This document shows, in pieces, positions 9,086 to 17,030 of a DNA stretch of 34,197 nucleotides (position 1 is the stretch's first letter; each line of letters starts with the position of its first letter). Made by a program: the position numbers and the translations under genes. Location: positions 1-34,197 of the forward strand of contig JNJQ01000023.1 in the NCBI GenBank assembly GCA_000701725.1, written 5' to 3'. Below the pieces are notes generated by a model. That model ran no database searches. It saw nothing but the letters and a program-made list of their open reading frames with translations, and was not told where the DNA came from. This DNA comes from Erysipelotrichaceae bacterium NK3D112 (GTDB lineage Bacteria > Bacillota_I > Bacilli_A > Erysipelotrichales > Erysipelotrichaceae).

Positions 9086-9889
9086 TCAGTGATCGGAAAG
9101 CAGGATGCGGTCGTCGTCGAGCTCCTCTTTCGCCCCTTCGCGGAACCGTTTCAGCAGTTCCTCCATGGTGAGACTTTCCCGCTCCTCACCTTTCAGGTCA
9201 AGGATAATACGGCCGTCCGCCATCATCAAGGTGCGGTTTCCGGTTTTCAGGGCCTGGTGCAGGTTGTGGGTGATCATCAGACAGGTGGTGTGATTGGCTT
9301 TGACGATCTCATCGGTCAGCTTCATGATCTTCTCAGCCGCGGCCGGATCAAGGGCTGCGGTGTGTTCGTCCAAAAGAAGCAGCTTCGGCGGAACGATGGT
9401 CGCCATCAATAATGTCAGCGCCTGTCTCTGTCCGCCCGAGAGTGTTCCCACCTGGGTGTTCATTCTGTCCTCAAGTCCCATTTCCAGCAGTCTCAGCTTT
9501 TCTTTGAACATCTCATGATCTTTCTTTGAGATGCGGCTGAAGGAATCGGTGGAATGACCAGCTCTGAGATAGGCAAGAGCGAGGTTCTCCTCGATCGTCA
9601 TGTGCGGCGCGGTTCCTTTCAGGGGATCCTGGAACAGTCTGCCGATGTATTTGGACCGTCTGTAATCGGGAAGGAATGTGATATTCTCCCCGTCCAGGAT
9701 AATCTTTCCCTCATCAGCGAGAAACACGCCCGCGATGGCATTGAACAAAGTGGATTTGCCGGCTCCGTTGGAACCGAGAATGGTGATGAAATCCCCGTCA
9801 TTGACAACCAGGTTCATATGGGAGATTGCCTTCTTCTCATTGATTGTGCCGGGATTGAACACCTTTGAAAGATTCTGGATTTCCAGCAT
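9086..9889 (-). CDS. trpZ: ABC transporter ATP-binding protein of a TrpXYZ-type (tryptophan) importer
   Basis: 267 aa ABC ATPase of the group that pairs with TrpX/TrpY-like components. Walker A 'GSNGAGKST', signature 'LSGGQRQAL', Walker B 'LLLLDEHTAALDP' (His where Pro is commoner, typical of this branch) and switch 'MITHN'. The start at ATG 9889 lies 1 nt after the TGA of the permease gene (TGATATG); AAAGGAGAG is 11-12 nt upstream. The long frame to 9931 lies inside the permease gene and is rejected. The substrate is inferred from the Trp T-box upstream. Confidence 0.88.
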   Translation of the reverse strand: MLEIQNLSKVFNPGTINEKKAISHMNLVVNDGDFITILGSNGAGKSTLFNAIAGVFLADEGKIILDGENITFLPDYRRSKYIGRLFQDPLKGTAPHMTIEENLALAYLRAGHSTDSFSRISKKDHEMFKEKLRLLEMGLEDRMNTQVGTLSGGQRQALTLLMATIVPPKLLLLDEHTAALDPAAAEKIMKLTDEIVKANHTTCLMITHNLHQALKTGNRTLMMADGRIILDLKGEERESLTMEELLKRFREGAKEELDDDRILLSDH

Positions 9890-9890
9890 A

Positions 9891-10793
9891 TCAGAGCGCA
9901 CTCTCCTTTCTTTCCCTCGCCTTTGTGGCAAGGTTTTCCTTAATCGTCGGGGCGGCGATGGCCAATGCGACGATGACTGCCGTCATCAGCTTGAGGCATT
10001 CAATCGGCAGGATTCGTGTCTGCAGGATCAATGCATAGATGAAACGGTAAATGATATTGCCGACAAGACACGCCACTATATTGCGTTTGATCGACTTTCT
10101 GCCCCCGATCACCGTTTCGCCGATGATCAAAGAGGCAAGACCGATGACCACGATGCCGGTGCCGGCATTGATGTCGGCGCTCTTCTGCATCTGCCCGACC
10201 AGACCTCCGCAAAGGCCGGTGAAGCAGTTGGCCAGAATCAGACCGACAGCAATCGTGAATTTCGGGTTGATGCTGGAAGCGGATACCATGTCCAGGTTGT
10301 CGCCGGTGGCGCGGATGGAAAGGCCGAGTCTGGTCCGTAAGAACCATCTCATGAACAGCATTCCCAGCACGCTTGCGCAAAAGACAACCGCGAACTGATA
10401 CCAGCTGCCGAAAATACCGAGATCCCTGACCATGGTGAAGACGGTGGTCTGCTTGAGCAATGACACATTGGCGCTCCAGCCCATGGTCATCAGGTTGACT
10501 GTGTATAAGCCGGTGTTGGTGACAATGCCGGCCAGAATCGAAGGCACGCCGAGTCTTGTCTGCAGGAATGCAGTGACATATCCCGCACAGCCCCCGCCGA
10601 TCACCGCCAGCAGAATTCCCAGCAGAGGATGTCCCGCCGCCGCGGCGGAGACACTGAGCGCCATGCCGAAAACAAAGCATCCGTCGGTTGTGAGATCAGC
10701 GATGTCAAGCACGCGGTAGCTCAGAAACAGAGCCAGAGCCACCAGCGAGTACACGCATCCGAGCGTGAGAGCGGTCTGTGCGATATGCAGCAT
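9891..10793 (-). CDS. trpY: ABC transporter permease of a TrpXYZ-type importer
   Basis: 300 aa, about eight to nine transmembrane helices of the BPD_transp_2 (branched-chain/ribose-like) fold. Recognisable segments: 'SYRVLDIADLTTDGCF' near the N-terminus and 'RATGDNLDMVSASSINPKF' in the middle, both typical of the COG4120 permeases found beside TrpX-like binding proteins. GGAGG lies 7 nt before the ATG. A 23-nt gap follows the trpX stop, and trpZ starts next to its stop codon: one operon. Confidence 0.88.
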   Translation of the reverse strand: MLHIAQTALTLGCVYSLVALALFLSYRVLDIADLTTDGCFVFGMALSVSAAAAGHPLLGILLAVIGGGCAGYVTAFLQTRLGVPSILAGIVTNTGLYTVNLMTMGWSANVSLLKQTTVFTMVRDLGIFGSWYQFAVVFCASVLGMLFMRWFLRTRLGLSIRATGDNLDMVSASSINPKFTIAVGLILANCFTGLCGGLVGQMQKSADINAGTGIVVIGLASLIIGETVIGGRKSIKRNIVACLVGNIIYRFIYALILQTRILPIECLKLMTAVIVALAIAAPTIKENLATKARERKESAL

Positions 10794-10816
10794 GTTTATC
10801 CTCCGGTTAAATCAGA

Positions 10817-11839
10817 TCATTCTTCAGTGGTGACAACTTCCACGAGTTCGCCGAACTGTGCGAAGACGGAAGTATCGATGCCGAGCGCTTCAGCGGTCTC
10901 GGTGTTGACGGTGATGATGCCTCCGGGCATCACTTCATAGCTCTTGAAATACTTTGCGTTTTCGATGCCGTTTGCCATCATGTCATAAGCCAGATCAGCT
11001 GTTTCCCTGCCAAGGTCTGTGTAATTGACACCGCATGTGGCGAAGGCGCCGTTTCTGACGAAGGAGTCCGCACCCGCATAGTGGGCAATGCCCGCTTCCG
11101 CAAGCACCGGAGCGATGGTCAGTTCCGCGTCCATGATCACATTGTCGGTCGGTGTGAACACCGCGTCGCAGCCGCTGGCAACGATCGAGCTGACTGTCTG
11201 GATGACCTCATCTCTTGTGGTCGGGGAACCAAAGTCCTCATAAGCGATGCCTTTGTCATCCAGATATGCCTTTGCCTCGGCGATGGGACGTGTGCTGTTT
11301 GATTCGCTCGGAGAATATAACAGAGCGATTTTCTTTGTGTCGGGATTCGCCGCGAAGATCATGTCCATGATCTGTTCGGTATTGAGCGCGTCGCTGGTTC
11401 CGGTCACGAAGTCTGTATCCGTGAGACCTGCGCCTTCCGGGTCGGAGATCGCCGCGAAGATGACCGGTGTCTTGGTGTCTTCAGCCGCCACATACATCGT
11501 CTGGGCTGCCAGGGTTGCGATCGGCACGATCGCATCAACACCGTTGACAATCGCATCGGAGCCGATGGACTGCAGTGTTGAAGGATCATTGTTTCCGGAA
11601 TAGAGCTGATACTCAATGGTGACACCGTTTGCCTTTGCCAGCTCATCGAATTCAGCCATCACGGCATTGGCAATCTCGTCCAGGGAAGCGTGATCAAGCT
11701 GTTTGACAACCGCCACTTTATAAGTCTTTGTTTCTGCGGCGTCATCCTGTGCGGGTGTGTCTGCCGCTGAAGAATCCGAGCAGGCTGCCAATGAAACAGC
11801 GAGAAGTGATGACATTAATACGGATGTGAACTTTTTCAT
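10817..11839 (-). CDS. trpX: ABC transporter substrate-binding lipoprotein, TrpX type
   Basis: 340 aa. Lipoprotein signal with lipobox LAAC (Cys20), so anchored to the outer face of the membrane. The mature part is the two-lobed ABC_sub_bind fold (COG2984), with 'YKVAVVKQLDHASLDEI' at the start, 'VDAIVPIATLAAQTM', 'DPEGAGLTDTDFVTGTSD' and 'GCDAVFTPTDN'. Relatives bind aromatic amino acids, notably tryptophan. AAGGGAGGAA lies about 5 nt before the ATG. The gene is first after the Trp T-box, which is the main argument for tryptophan as ligand. Confidence 0.88.
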   Translation of the reverse strand: MKKFTSVLMSSLLAVSLAACSDSSAADTPAQDDAAETKTYKVAVVKQLDHASLDEIANAVMAEFDELAKANGVTIEYQLYSGNNDPSTLQSIGSDAIVNGVDAIVPIATLAAQTMYVAAEDTKTPVIFAAISDPEGAGLTDTDFVTGTSDALNTEQIMDMIFAANPDTKKIALLYSPSESNSTRPIAEAKAYLDDKGIAYEDFGSPTTRDEVIQTVSSIVASGCDAVFTPTDNVIMDAELTIAPVLAEAGIAHYAGADSFVRNGAFATCGVNYTDLGRETADLAYDMMANGIENAKYFKSYEVMPGGIITVNTETAEALGIDTSVFAQFGELVEVVTTEE

Positions 11840-11882
11840 GTGATTTCCTCCCTTTCCCGATGCATTTCATGAGGTTTGAAAC

Positions 11883-11910
11883 AAAAAGCGCCTGTCCGTA
11901 AAGGACAGGC
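11883..11910 (-). terminator. T-box-controlled terminator
   Basis: GCCTGTCC, 5-nt loop TTTAC, GGACAGGC, then GCTTTTTGT on the - strand. A perfect 8-bp stem about 45 nt before the trpX ATG. Confidence 0.92.
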
Positions 11911-12136
11911 ACTGTGCCTGCGGTACCACCTTTTTTGACAGCTCATGCTGTCCTCTCCATGAAAATGCAATCACATTTTCTGCCCTTTAACGCTGGCAAT
12001 GCGTCAATGGATACTCGCCTTTTGCTTTCGCCATGCCCTCATGGGTCCATTTGCATACCGCTTCGCTGCCGGGCTCTCACCTGCCCCGGCTCTCTTTGAG
12101 CCGCCAATATGTTTGATCTCCCAATCACCGGTTTTC
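11883..12136 (-). promoter_or_regulatory. T-box leader, Trp (UGG) specifier, controlling trpXYZ
   Basis: A complete leader on the - strand. Stem I apical part: AGAGAGCC, GGGG, GGTGAGAGCC. Specifier loop: AAA-TGG-ACCC, with codon TGG at 12049-12047. Stem III GACAGC/GCTGTC at 11937-11952. T-box AAGGTGGTACCGC at about 11929-11917. The antiterminator forms from AAGG with CCTT, bulging TGGTACC, over a CAGGC/GCCTG inner stem; it excludes the terminator that follows. The TGGT pairs with a tRNA acceptor end whose discriminator is A (or G by wobble). Uncharged tRNA(Trp) should therefore switch on Trp import. Nothing in 11840-12283 is coding apart from this leader and flanking promoters. Confidence 0.93.
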
Positions 12137-12142
12137 GAGGGA

Positions 12143-12171
12143 ATTTTATCGGGAATCAAAATGCATGTCAA
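12143..12171 (-). promoter_or_regulatory. Promoter of the T-box-trpXYZ operon
   Basis: TTGACA (perfect -35, 12171-12166), 17-nt spacer, TAAAAT (-10, 12148-12143) on the - strand. Predicted start near 12136, about 295 nt before trpX. Confidence 0.88.
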
Positions 12172-12271
12172 CGCAATTTGACGCGTTTTCATTCGTTTTG
12201 CATTATTTTTCTGAAAGAATTTCGCAAATTGTTTCATTATTCACTTATCCGTGAACGGCATCCATCTGTGC

Positions 12272-12277
12272 TATATT
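12272..12277 (+). promoter_or_regulatory. -10 element abutting the XpaC-like gene (leaderless arrangement)
   Basis: TGC-TATATT: an extended -10 whose expected start (+7) is the A of the ATG at 12284. The six bases between -10 and ATG, TGTTTC, contain no Shine-Dalgarno. Confidence 0.55.
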
Positions 12278-12283
12278 TGTTTC

Positions 12284-12760
12284 ATGAGCGAAAAAACAAA
12301 TGACAATATCGAAATCAAAAGACAGGAACATCTGGATAAAGCGGCGAAAACACTGACGGAAATCTACCGGCACATGGAATCAATCCGTTCCGCTGCGGTG
12401 CTGAACAAGCTGGAAATGCTCGTGAACCGGATCAAGGATCTGCGCGATGTGCAGTATCTGTTTGACAGCGGCGAATATGAGCTGGACCGCCTCTATGACC
12501 GCTATCTCCCCTATCTTCTGCTGGTCATCGGCAATTATGCCGAAATCGAGGAGACCGGCCATGATCCTTCTGAAGTGCAGAAGGTGCGTGAAAAGCTGCT
12601 CAAGGCGCTGGACACCCTGATCGATGCCATACTCAACATCCGCGACATCCTGCCCCAGGATGAAATCTCAAAAGCCAAGGCAGAGAGCGCGGCGAAAAAG
12701 AAAAAAGAGGAACTCGATCAGATGTTTCCGAAGATCGACGAGATCAAAGGCTTTGAATGA
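12284..12760 (+). CDS. XpaC-like protein (5-bromo-4-chloroindolyl phosphate hydrolysis family), tentative
   Basis: 158 aa, soluble, highly charged and helical. The middle 'YDRYLPYLLLVIGNYAEIE' followed by a long helix ending 'DAILNIRDIL' resembles the YLP...LL..Y core of XpaC proteins. That family's cellular role is unknown; some members sit beside TelA-like proteins, but none is seen here. The C-terminus is Lys/Glu rich ('AAKKKKEELDQ'). The ATG at 12284 is used because the -10 box sits right before it; the longer frame from 12251 would start upstream of the promoter. A terminator overlaps the stop codon, so it is monocistronic. Family call moderate, gene call high. Confidence 0.7.
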   Translation: MSEKTNDNIEIKRQEHLDKAAKTLTEIYRHMESIRSAAVLNKLEMLVNRIKDLRDVQYLFDSGEYELDRLYDRYLPYLLLVIGNYAEIEETGHDPSEVQKVREKLLKALDTLIDAILNIRDILPQDEISKAKAESAAKKKKEELDQMFPKIDEIKGFE

Positions 12761-12770
12761 GCCTTTTTTC
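12746..12770 (+). terminator. Terminator of the XpaC-like gene
   Basis: AAAGGCT, loop TTGAATG, AGCCTTT then TTTC. The stem overlaps the stop codon at 12758-12760. Confidence 0.8.
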
Positions 12771-12807
12771 TTTATCCTTGAACGGGAACCGTTCCGGTGG
12801 GTTTCAA

Positions 12808-12836
12808 TGGACAGGCAGAATTCATTAAACTAGAAT
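12808..12836 (+). promoter_or_regulatory. Promoter of the M20 peptidase-ABC operon (leaderless arrangement)
   Basis: TGGACA (5/6 match to -35, 12808-12813), 17-nt spacer, TAGAAT (12831-12836). The expected start, 7 nt after the -10, is the A of the ATG at 12843. The spacer AATTCC carries no SD. Confidence 0.7.
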
Positions 12837-12842
12837 AATTCC

Positions 12843-14258
12843 ATGAATATTTACAATTTATATATTAATGAAGAAGATTATCCGGATCTGAATGCGGATG
12901 CCGCAGTCAGACATCTTTCGGAAGCGATTCAGATCAACACAACCAGTTATATGGATACATCAAAGATTGATTATCAGGCTTTTGATCTGTTCCATGAAAA
13001 AATCAGGCAGTGGTATCCGCACATCATGAAACACGGGGAATACAAGGAGATTGATCACAGTGTGCTGATCCGCATTGAAGGCAGCGATCCCTCCCTGAAG
13101 CCAGCTCTGTTCATGGCCCACCAGGATGTCGTGCCGATTGCGGAAGGAACACTGAACGACTGGATCCATGGACCGTTCAGCGGCGATATCGCCGGCGGAT
13201 ACATCTGGGGCAGAGGCGCCTTTGACATCAAGGAAATGCTCATCGCGGAGCTGGAAAGCCTGGAATATCTGCTCGCGCACGGAAAGCGTTTCAGACGCAC
13301 GCTGTATCTGGCCTTCGGACAGGATGAGGAAGTGATCGGCTCCGGCGCCATCGCCATTGCGAAATACCTCAAAGAACAGGGCGTCGAACTGGAGTTTGTG
13401 CTGGATGAAGGCGGCAGAATCGCGGATGGCGAAGCATATGGCGCTGAAATCGCGGTCGGCTCCATCGGCATGTATGAAAAAGGATACGCTGATCTGAGAC
13501 TGTGTGCGGAATCATACGGCGGACACAGTTCCAATCCTTTCCATGGCACTTCCCTGCAAGCGCTGGCAAAGGCGATCACTGAAATCTGCGATCACCCGCT
13601 GGAAAGCGCGCTTCCTTCGAGCCTCAGGGAAACCCTGCGGATTCTGAAGCCGTATATCAAAAAAGGTCCGCTGAAAGAAATGGTCACGGACATCGATGCC
13701 AATGAGAAACAGATCATTGAATATTATCTGTCTCAGCCGGAACTGAACCCCCAGGTTCATACAACCATTGCCCCGACCATGATCACAAAAGGATCGGATG
13801 CCGGCAATGTCATGCCTCAGCATATGGAGGCGGTCATCAATTTCCGCCTTGCCCCGCAGGATTCAGACGCGAAACTGCTGGAGCACTGCCGCAGACTCGT
13901 CGGTCCGGATATTCAGGCGGACTTCGTTGTCGCCAATGAGGCGTCCAGGGAATCAAGATTCGACACAATCGGATTCCATTGTCTGAACAATGTGCTTAAT
14001 CATTATTTCAGGGATATCGTGTTTGTTCCGTCCGTGAACACCACCTCCACGGATGCCCGCAGCTATGAGGGGATCTGTGAGTGCTGCATGCGCTTTGAGC
14101 CGTTCTTTGAGGATCAGGGGATCCGGGCGAAAGGCGTGCACGGAACCAACGAGCGGATATCCATCCGCGCCTATCTTCAGGGGATCAGAGTGCTGATCCG
14201 CATGATGGACGAAACATGTCAGTCATATGTCTTGATTAAAAAAAACTATTTGGTATAA
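12843..14258 (+). CDS. M20-family metallopeptidase (carboxypeptidase/aminoacylase type)
   Basis: 471 aa di-zinc amidohydrolase. Metal and catalytic motifs in order: 'AHQDVVP' (His93, Asp95), 'WGRGAFDIK' (bridging Asp128), 'GQDEEVIG' (Glu162-Glu163: general base and Zn ligand), 'FVLDEGG' (Asp188) and a C-terminal 'GVHGTNERI' His. A dimerisation lid with 'YGGHSSNPF' lies between. The shape fits the CPS1/PM20D1-like branch of M20, which cleaves peptide or N-acyl-amino-acid bonds. No signal peptide, so cytoplasmic. It leads an operon with an amino-acid ABC importer, which suggests it splits an imported dipeptide or acyl-amino acid (inference). No SD; see promoter. Confidence 0.9.
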   Translation: MNIYNLYINEEDYPDLNADAAVRHLSEAIQINTTSYMDTSKIDYQAFDLFHEKIRQWYPHIMKHGEYKEIDHSVLIRIEGSDPSLKPALFMAHQDVVPIAEGTLNDWIHGPFSGDIAGGYIWGRGAFDIKEMLIAELESLEYLLAHGKRFRRTLYLAFGQDEEVIGSGAIAIAKYLKEQGVELEFVLDEGGRIADGEAYGAEIAVGSIGMYEKGYADLRLCAESYGGHSSNPFHGTSLQALAKAITEICDHPLESALPSSLRETLRILKPYIKKGPLKEMVTDIDANEKQIIEYYLSQPELNPQVHTTIAPTMITKGSDAGNVMPQHMEAVINFRLAPQDSDAKLLEHCRRLVGPDIQADFVVANEASRESRFDTIGFHCLNNVLNHYFRDIVFVPSVNTTSTDARSYEGICECCMRFEPFFEDQGIRAKGVHGTNERISIRAYLQGIRVLIRMMDETCQSYVLIKKNYLV

Positions 14259-14259
14259 A
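14232..14259 (+). promoter_or_regulatory. Possible internal promoter before the amino-acid ABC permease
   Basis: TTGATT (14232-14237), 16-nt spacer, TATAAA (14254-14259), overlapping the M20 stop codon. It could uncouple the transporter from the peptidase. AT-rich context makes chance occurrence possible. Confidence 0.45.
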
Positions 14260-14280
14260 TACGTTTGTCAGGTTAAATAT

Positions 14281-14952
14281 ATGAATGAAAAATTACTGCA
14301 GCTTCTGATCGATTCTTTCTGGAAAATACTGATGGCCGGCATCCGGGTGACCATTCCCCTTGCCGTGCTTTCCTTTATATTCGCACTGCTGATCGCCATT
14401 CTTGTGGCTGTGATTCAGTACGCAAACATCAAGGTACTGAGACCGTTTATCCGTTTCTATATCTGGATTATCCGCGGCACACCGCTGCTTGTGCAGCTGT
14501 ATGTGGTGTTCTACGGTCTGCCTTCCATCGGCATCGTTCTGCCGGCCTTCCCCTCGGCGGTCTTCTGCCTTGCGGTCAATGAAGGCGCCTATATGGCTGA
14601 AAGCATGCGTGCCGCTCTGGAGGCGGTGCCCAAAGGACAGCTGGAAGCGGGCTATTGCGTGGGCATGAGCTACTGGCAGATCATGCGCAGGATCATCCTG
14701 CCCCAGGCATTCCGCACGGCTTTCCCGTCATTGTCAAATTCGTTTATTTCCATGATCAAGAGCACATCCATGGCATCCACGATCACCGTCACCGAAATGC
14801 TCAGACAGACACAGATCATCAACGGCCGTGTCTATCAGTCATTTGCACTGTATATGGAAGTCGGTCTTGTATATCTGATTTTCTGCACCGTTCTGACATG
14901 GCTGCAGAGCTATGGTGAAAAGAAGCTCAGCGCTTACGGAGGCACCAGATGA
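14281..14952 (+). CDS. Polar amino-acid ABC transporter permease (His/Glu/Gln/Arg/cystine family)
   Basis: 223 aa, about five transmembrane helices. It carries the family's 'IRGTPLLVQLYVVFYGLP' segment (8-18 region after TM2) and the EAA loop 'EAVPKGQLEAGYCVGMSYWQ' with 'ILPQAFRTAFPSLSN', which docks on the ATPase. Only one permease gene is present, so the transporter is probably a permease homodimer. A short SD (AGGTT) lies 22 nt after the M20 stop. It overlaps the ATPase gene by ATGA. The exact substrate is not readable; cystine-type (TcyB-like) systems are the closest in feel. Confidence 0.9.
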   Translation: MNEKLLQLLIDSFWKILMAGIRVTIPLAVLSFIFALLIAILVAVIQYANIKVLRPFIRFYIWIIRGTPLLVQLYVVFYGLPSIGIVLPAFPSAVFCLAVNEGAYMAESMRAALEAVPKGQLEAGYCVGMSYWQIMRRIILPQAFRTAFPSLSNSFISMIKSTSMASTITVTEMLRQTQIINGRVYQSFALYMEVGLVYLIFCTVLTWLQSYGEKKLSAYGGTR

Positions 14953-15692
14953 TCGATGTACAGAATGTGACGAAATCATTCGGCAGCTTCGGCGCTTTAC
15001 GCGGTGTGAGCCTGCATGTGGACAAAGGCGATGTGGTTGCCATTCTCGGACCTTCCGGCTCCGGCAAAACCACCCTGCTCAGATGCATCAATTATCTTGA
15101 GATCGCCGATTCGGGAACCATGACATTTGATGATGAGACCTTTGACATGCATGCCATCAGTAAAAAGGATATCAGCCGTCTCAGAAGAAAAACCGCGTTT
15201 GTGTTCCAGAACTACAACCTGTTCCTGAACAAGACGGTTCTGCAGAATGTGACGGAAGGCCTGATCATCGCCCGCAAGGTTCCCAAGGAGACCGCGGAAA
15301 AGAAAGCCATTGCCGCGCTTGAGAAAGTCGGCATGGCGGACAGGCTTGATTCCTTCCCTTCGCAGCTCTCCGGCGGTCAGCAGCAGCGTGTCGCCATCGC
15401 CAGAGCCCTGGCGGCGGATCCCGAGATTATCTACTTTGATGAACCAACCAGTGCGCTCGATCCCGAGCTGATCGGCGAAGTCCTTTCCGTCATGCGTGAT
15501 CTGGCGAAGGAAGGAATGACGATGCTGGTGGTCACCCACGAAATGAATTTTGCCCGCAACGTTTCCAATAAGGTGATCTTTATGGAAAACGGCCAGGTCA
15601 TTGAAGCGGCGGATTCAAAAACATTCTTTGAAAACCCCAAAGAGGAACGTACAAAGCTTTTCATCCAGACAATCCAGTCTGGCCGAGAATAG
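14949..15692 (+). CDS. Polar amino-acid ABC transporter ATP-binding protein
   Basis: 247 aa GlnQ/HisP-like ATPase. Walker A 'GPSGSGKTT', Q-loop 'VFQNYNLF', signature 'LSGGQQQR', Walker B 'IIYFDEPTSALDPE' and switch 'VVTHEM'. GGAGGC lies 6 nt before an ATG that overlaps the permease stop (ATGA), implying coupled translation. A C-terminal 'FFENPKEERTKLFIQTI' tail is typical of the family. Confidence 0.94.
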   Translation: MIDVQNVTKSFGSFGALRGVSLHVDKGDVVAILGPSGSGKTTLLRCINYLEIADSGTMTFDDETFDMHAISKKDISRLRRKTAFVFQNYNLFLNKTVLQNVTEGLIIARKVPKETAEKKAIAALEKVGMADRLDSFPSQLSGGQQQRVAIARALAADPEIIYFDEPTSALDPELIGEVLSVMRDLAKEGMTMLVVTHEMNFARNVSNKVIFMENGQVIEAADSKTFFENPKEERTKLFIQTIQSGRE

Positions 15693-15702
15693 GAGGAAAG
15701 AA

Positions 15703-16521
15703 ATGAAAAAGACAATCAACATGTTCCTGAGCGCAGCCATGGCTTTAAGCCTTGCGGCATGCTCAGGCAATTCACCGGCTCCCGAAGAAACCGCAGAAAC
15801 TGATACAGCTGAAACAAGTGTTCTTGATCAGGTCAAGGAAAGAGGATATCTGATCATCGGAACGGAAGGTGTCTGGTCGCCATGGACATATCATGATGAA
15901 AACACCGATGTGCTGACCGGTTTCGATGTTGAGGTCGGCAAAGAAATCGCAGCCGCGCTCGGCGTTGAGGCACGCTTTGAAGAGACTGACTGGGGAAGCC
16001 TTCTCTCCGGTGTCTCCGCAGGCCGTTTCGACATTATCTGCAACGGTGTCGGATACACGGAAGATCGTGCGGAACAGTATGAATTCTCCGATCCGTATGT
16101 CTACACAAGAAAAGTCCTGATCGTTTCTTCTGAAAACGACTCAATCCATTCATTTGAGGATCTCGCCGGCAAGACAACCGCGAACTCCCCCAACTCAACA
16201 TATGCGACCGTCGCGGAAGAGTATGGCGCCAATGTGGAATACATTGACACATTCGGTGAGACCATCACACTTCTGGAACAGGGAAGAATCGATGCCACCA
16301 TCAATTCCGAAGTTTCCTATCTGGACTACATGAGCCAGCATCCCGAAGCAAAGATCAAGATCGTCGCTGAGAGCGAAGGCGAAGCCGTCTGCTACCCCGT
16401 CAAAAAGGGTGAAACAGAACTGTGCGAAGCCGTCAACAAGGCGCTCGCTGATCTGCGCTCCTCAGGCAGACTGGCAGAGCTGTCCGAACAGTTCTTCGGC
16501 GGAGACATCACAAACAAATAA
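15703..16521 (+). CDS. Polar amino-acid ABC transporter substrate-binding lipoprotein (SBP_bac_3)
   Basis: 272 aa. Lipoprotein signal with lipobox LAAC (Cys at about 18). The mature domain follows SBP family 3: 'GYLIIGTEGVWSPWTYHDE' opening strand, 'LTGFDVEVGKEIAAALG', 'DWGSLLSGVSAGRFDIICNGVG' and 'GRIDATINSEVSYLDYM'. Residues of the amino-acid clamp (an Arg in the first lobe, an Asp in the second) cannot be assigned with certainty, so the ligand remains open. Start 15703 follows AGGAGG; the frame back to 15601 runs inside the ATPase gene. Last gene of the operon. Confidence 0.93.
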   Translation: MKKTINMFLSAAMALSLAACSGNSPAPEETAETDTAETSVLDQVKERGYLIIGTEGVWSPWTYHDENTDVLTGFDVEVGKEIAAALGVEARFEETDWGSLLSGVSAGRFDIICNGVGYTEDRAEQYEFSDPYVYTRKVLIVSSENDSIHSFEDLAGKTTANSPNSTYATVAEEYGANVEYIDTFGETITLLEQGRIDATINSEVSYLDYMSQHPEAKIKIVAESEGEAVCYPVKKGETELCEAVNKALADLRSSGRLAELSEQFFGGDITNK

Positions 16522-16542
16522 TTCAGTTTTCTGAAAACAGTA

Positions 16543-16589
16543 AAAGCTGTTCAGCTTCCAGATCATTCTGAAAGCCGGACAGCTTTTTT
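16543..16589 (+). terminator. Terminator of the M20-ABC operon
   Basis: AAAGCTGTTC and GGACAGCTTT arms with a nested inner stem (GCTT/AAGC), followed by a run of T at 16584-16589. Confidence 0.82.
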
Positions 16590-16598
16590 AAGACAATG

Positions 16599-16621
16599 AA
16601 AAAGCCCGTTTTTGAGCGGGC
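16599..16621 (-). terminator. Terminator of the chorismate mutase gene
   Basis: GCCCG, loop, CGGGC followed by TTTTT on the - strand, directly after the stop codon. Confidence 0.82.
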
Positions 16622-16622
16622 A

Positions 16623-16901
16623 TCATTTTTCTCTGAGGATATCGTCCTGGAACTCTCTGGAAAGATCCAGCATGTCGGCGTACAGCTTGCGGAAATAGAC
16701 CCGGATATCGTCATCCTGAATCCTGGAGACATTGGTTTCGATGATCTGCTTTTCCCTTGAGGAATCAAGGATGGGAAGTCTGTTTTCAACCTTGTAGTCG
16801 ATGATATCGCGTACCACCTCGAATCGTTTTTCAAATAATTCCGCCAGGCGGGCATCAATCTCATCGATTGCCAGCCTGTCCAGATCCAGCCGTGTTGCCA
16901 T
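16623..16901 (-). CDS. Stand-alone chorismate mutase (type II, AroQ class)
   Basis: 92 aa, all-helical CM_2 domain. It shows the family pattern: 'DEIDARLAELFEKRFEVVRDI' (helix 1 with the Arg of the active site), 'IDYKVENRLPILDSSREK' (the Lys and the D..RE motif) and a final amphipathic helix. It converts chorismate to prephenate for Phe/Tyr synthesis. It is not fused to prephenate dehydratase or DAHP synthase and no aromatic-pathway gene is adjacent. AGGAGG lies 6 nt before the ATG. Divergent from the ATP-grasp gene. Confidence 0.87.
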   Translation of the reverse strand: MATRLDLDRLAIDEIDARLAELFEKRFEVVRDIIDYKVENRLPILDSSREKQIIETNVSRIQDDDIRVYFRKLYADMLDLSREFQDDILREK

Positions 16902-16929
16902 AAATTCCTCCTGTAACAGCCCTTAACCA

Positions 16930-16935
16930 ATTATA
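16930..16935 (-). promoter_or_regulatory. -10 of the chorismate mutase promoter
   Basis: Perfect TATAAT on the - strand about 29 nt before the ATG; the -35 region (GCATTT, 17-nt spacing) is weak. Confidence 0.5.
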
Positions 16936-16990
16936 GACACACTCATTTCAAAAATGCACGTGATGATTTCGTGTAAGATTGTCATCGTTA

Positions 16991-16999
16991 TGATAGAAT
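16991..16999 (+). promoter_or_regulatory. Extended -10 promoter of the ATP-grasp/hydrolase operon
   Basis: TGA-TAGAAT; predicted start near 17006, leaving a 25-nt leader with AAAAGGATGG as SD. It shares the intergenic space with the divergent chorismate mutase promoter. Confidence 0.55.
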
Positions 17000-17030
17000 A
17001 ATTTACTATAAAAAAAGGATGGATCTGACC

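Noticed and set aside
9073-9171. Possible + strand gene near the ybaK/trpZ junction
   Set aside because: Frames there are antisense to trpZ and cross its terminator hairpin.
11914-12237. Several 60-77 codon ORFs in the trpX leader
   Set aside because: They overlap T-box stems on either strand and have no SD; RNA structure explains the sequence.
17019-17030. Start of the ATP-grasp gene at ATG 17019
   Set aside because: It would lie on the purine run that serves as the SD; ATG 17031 has proper spacing and a better N-terminus.
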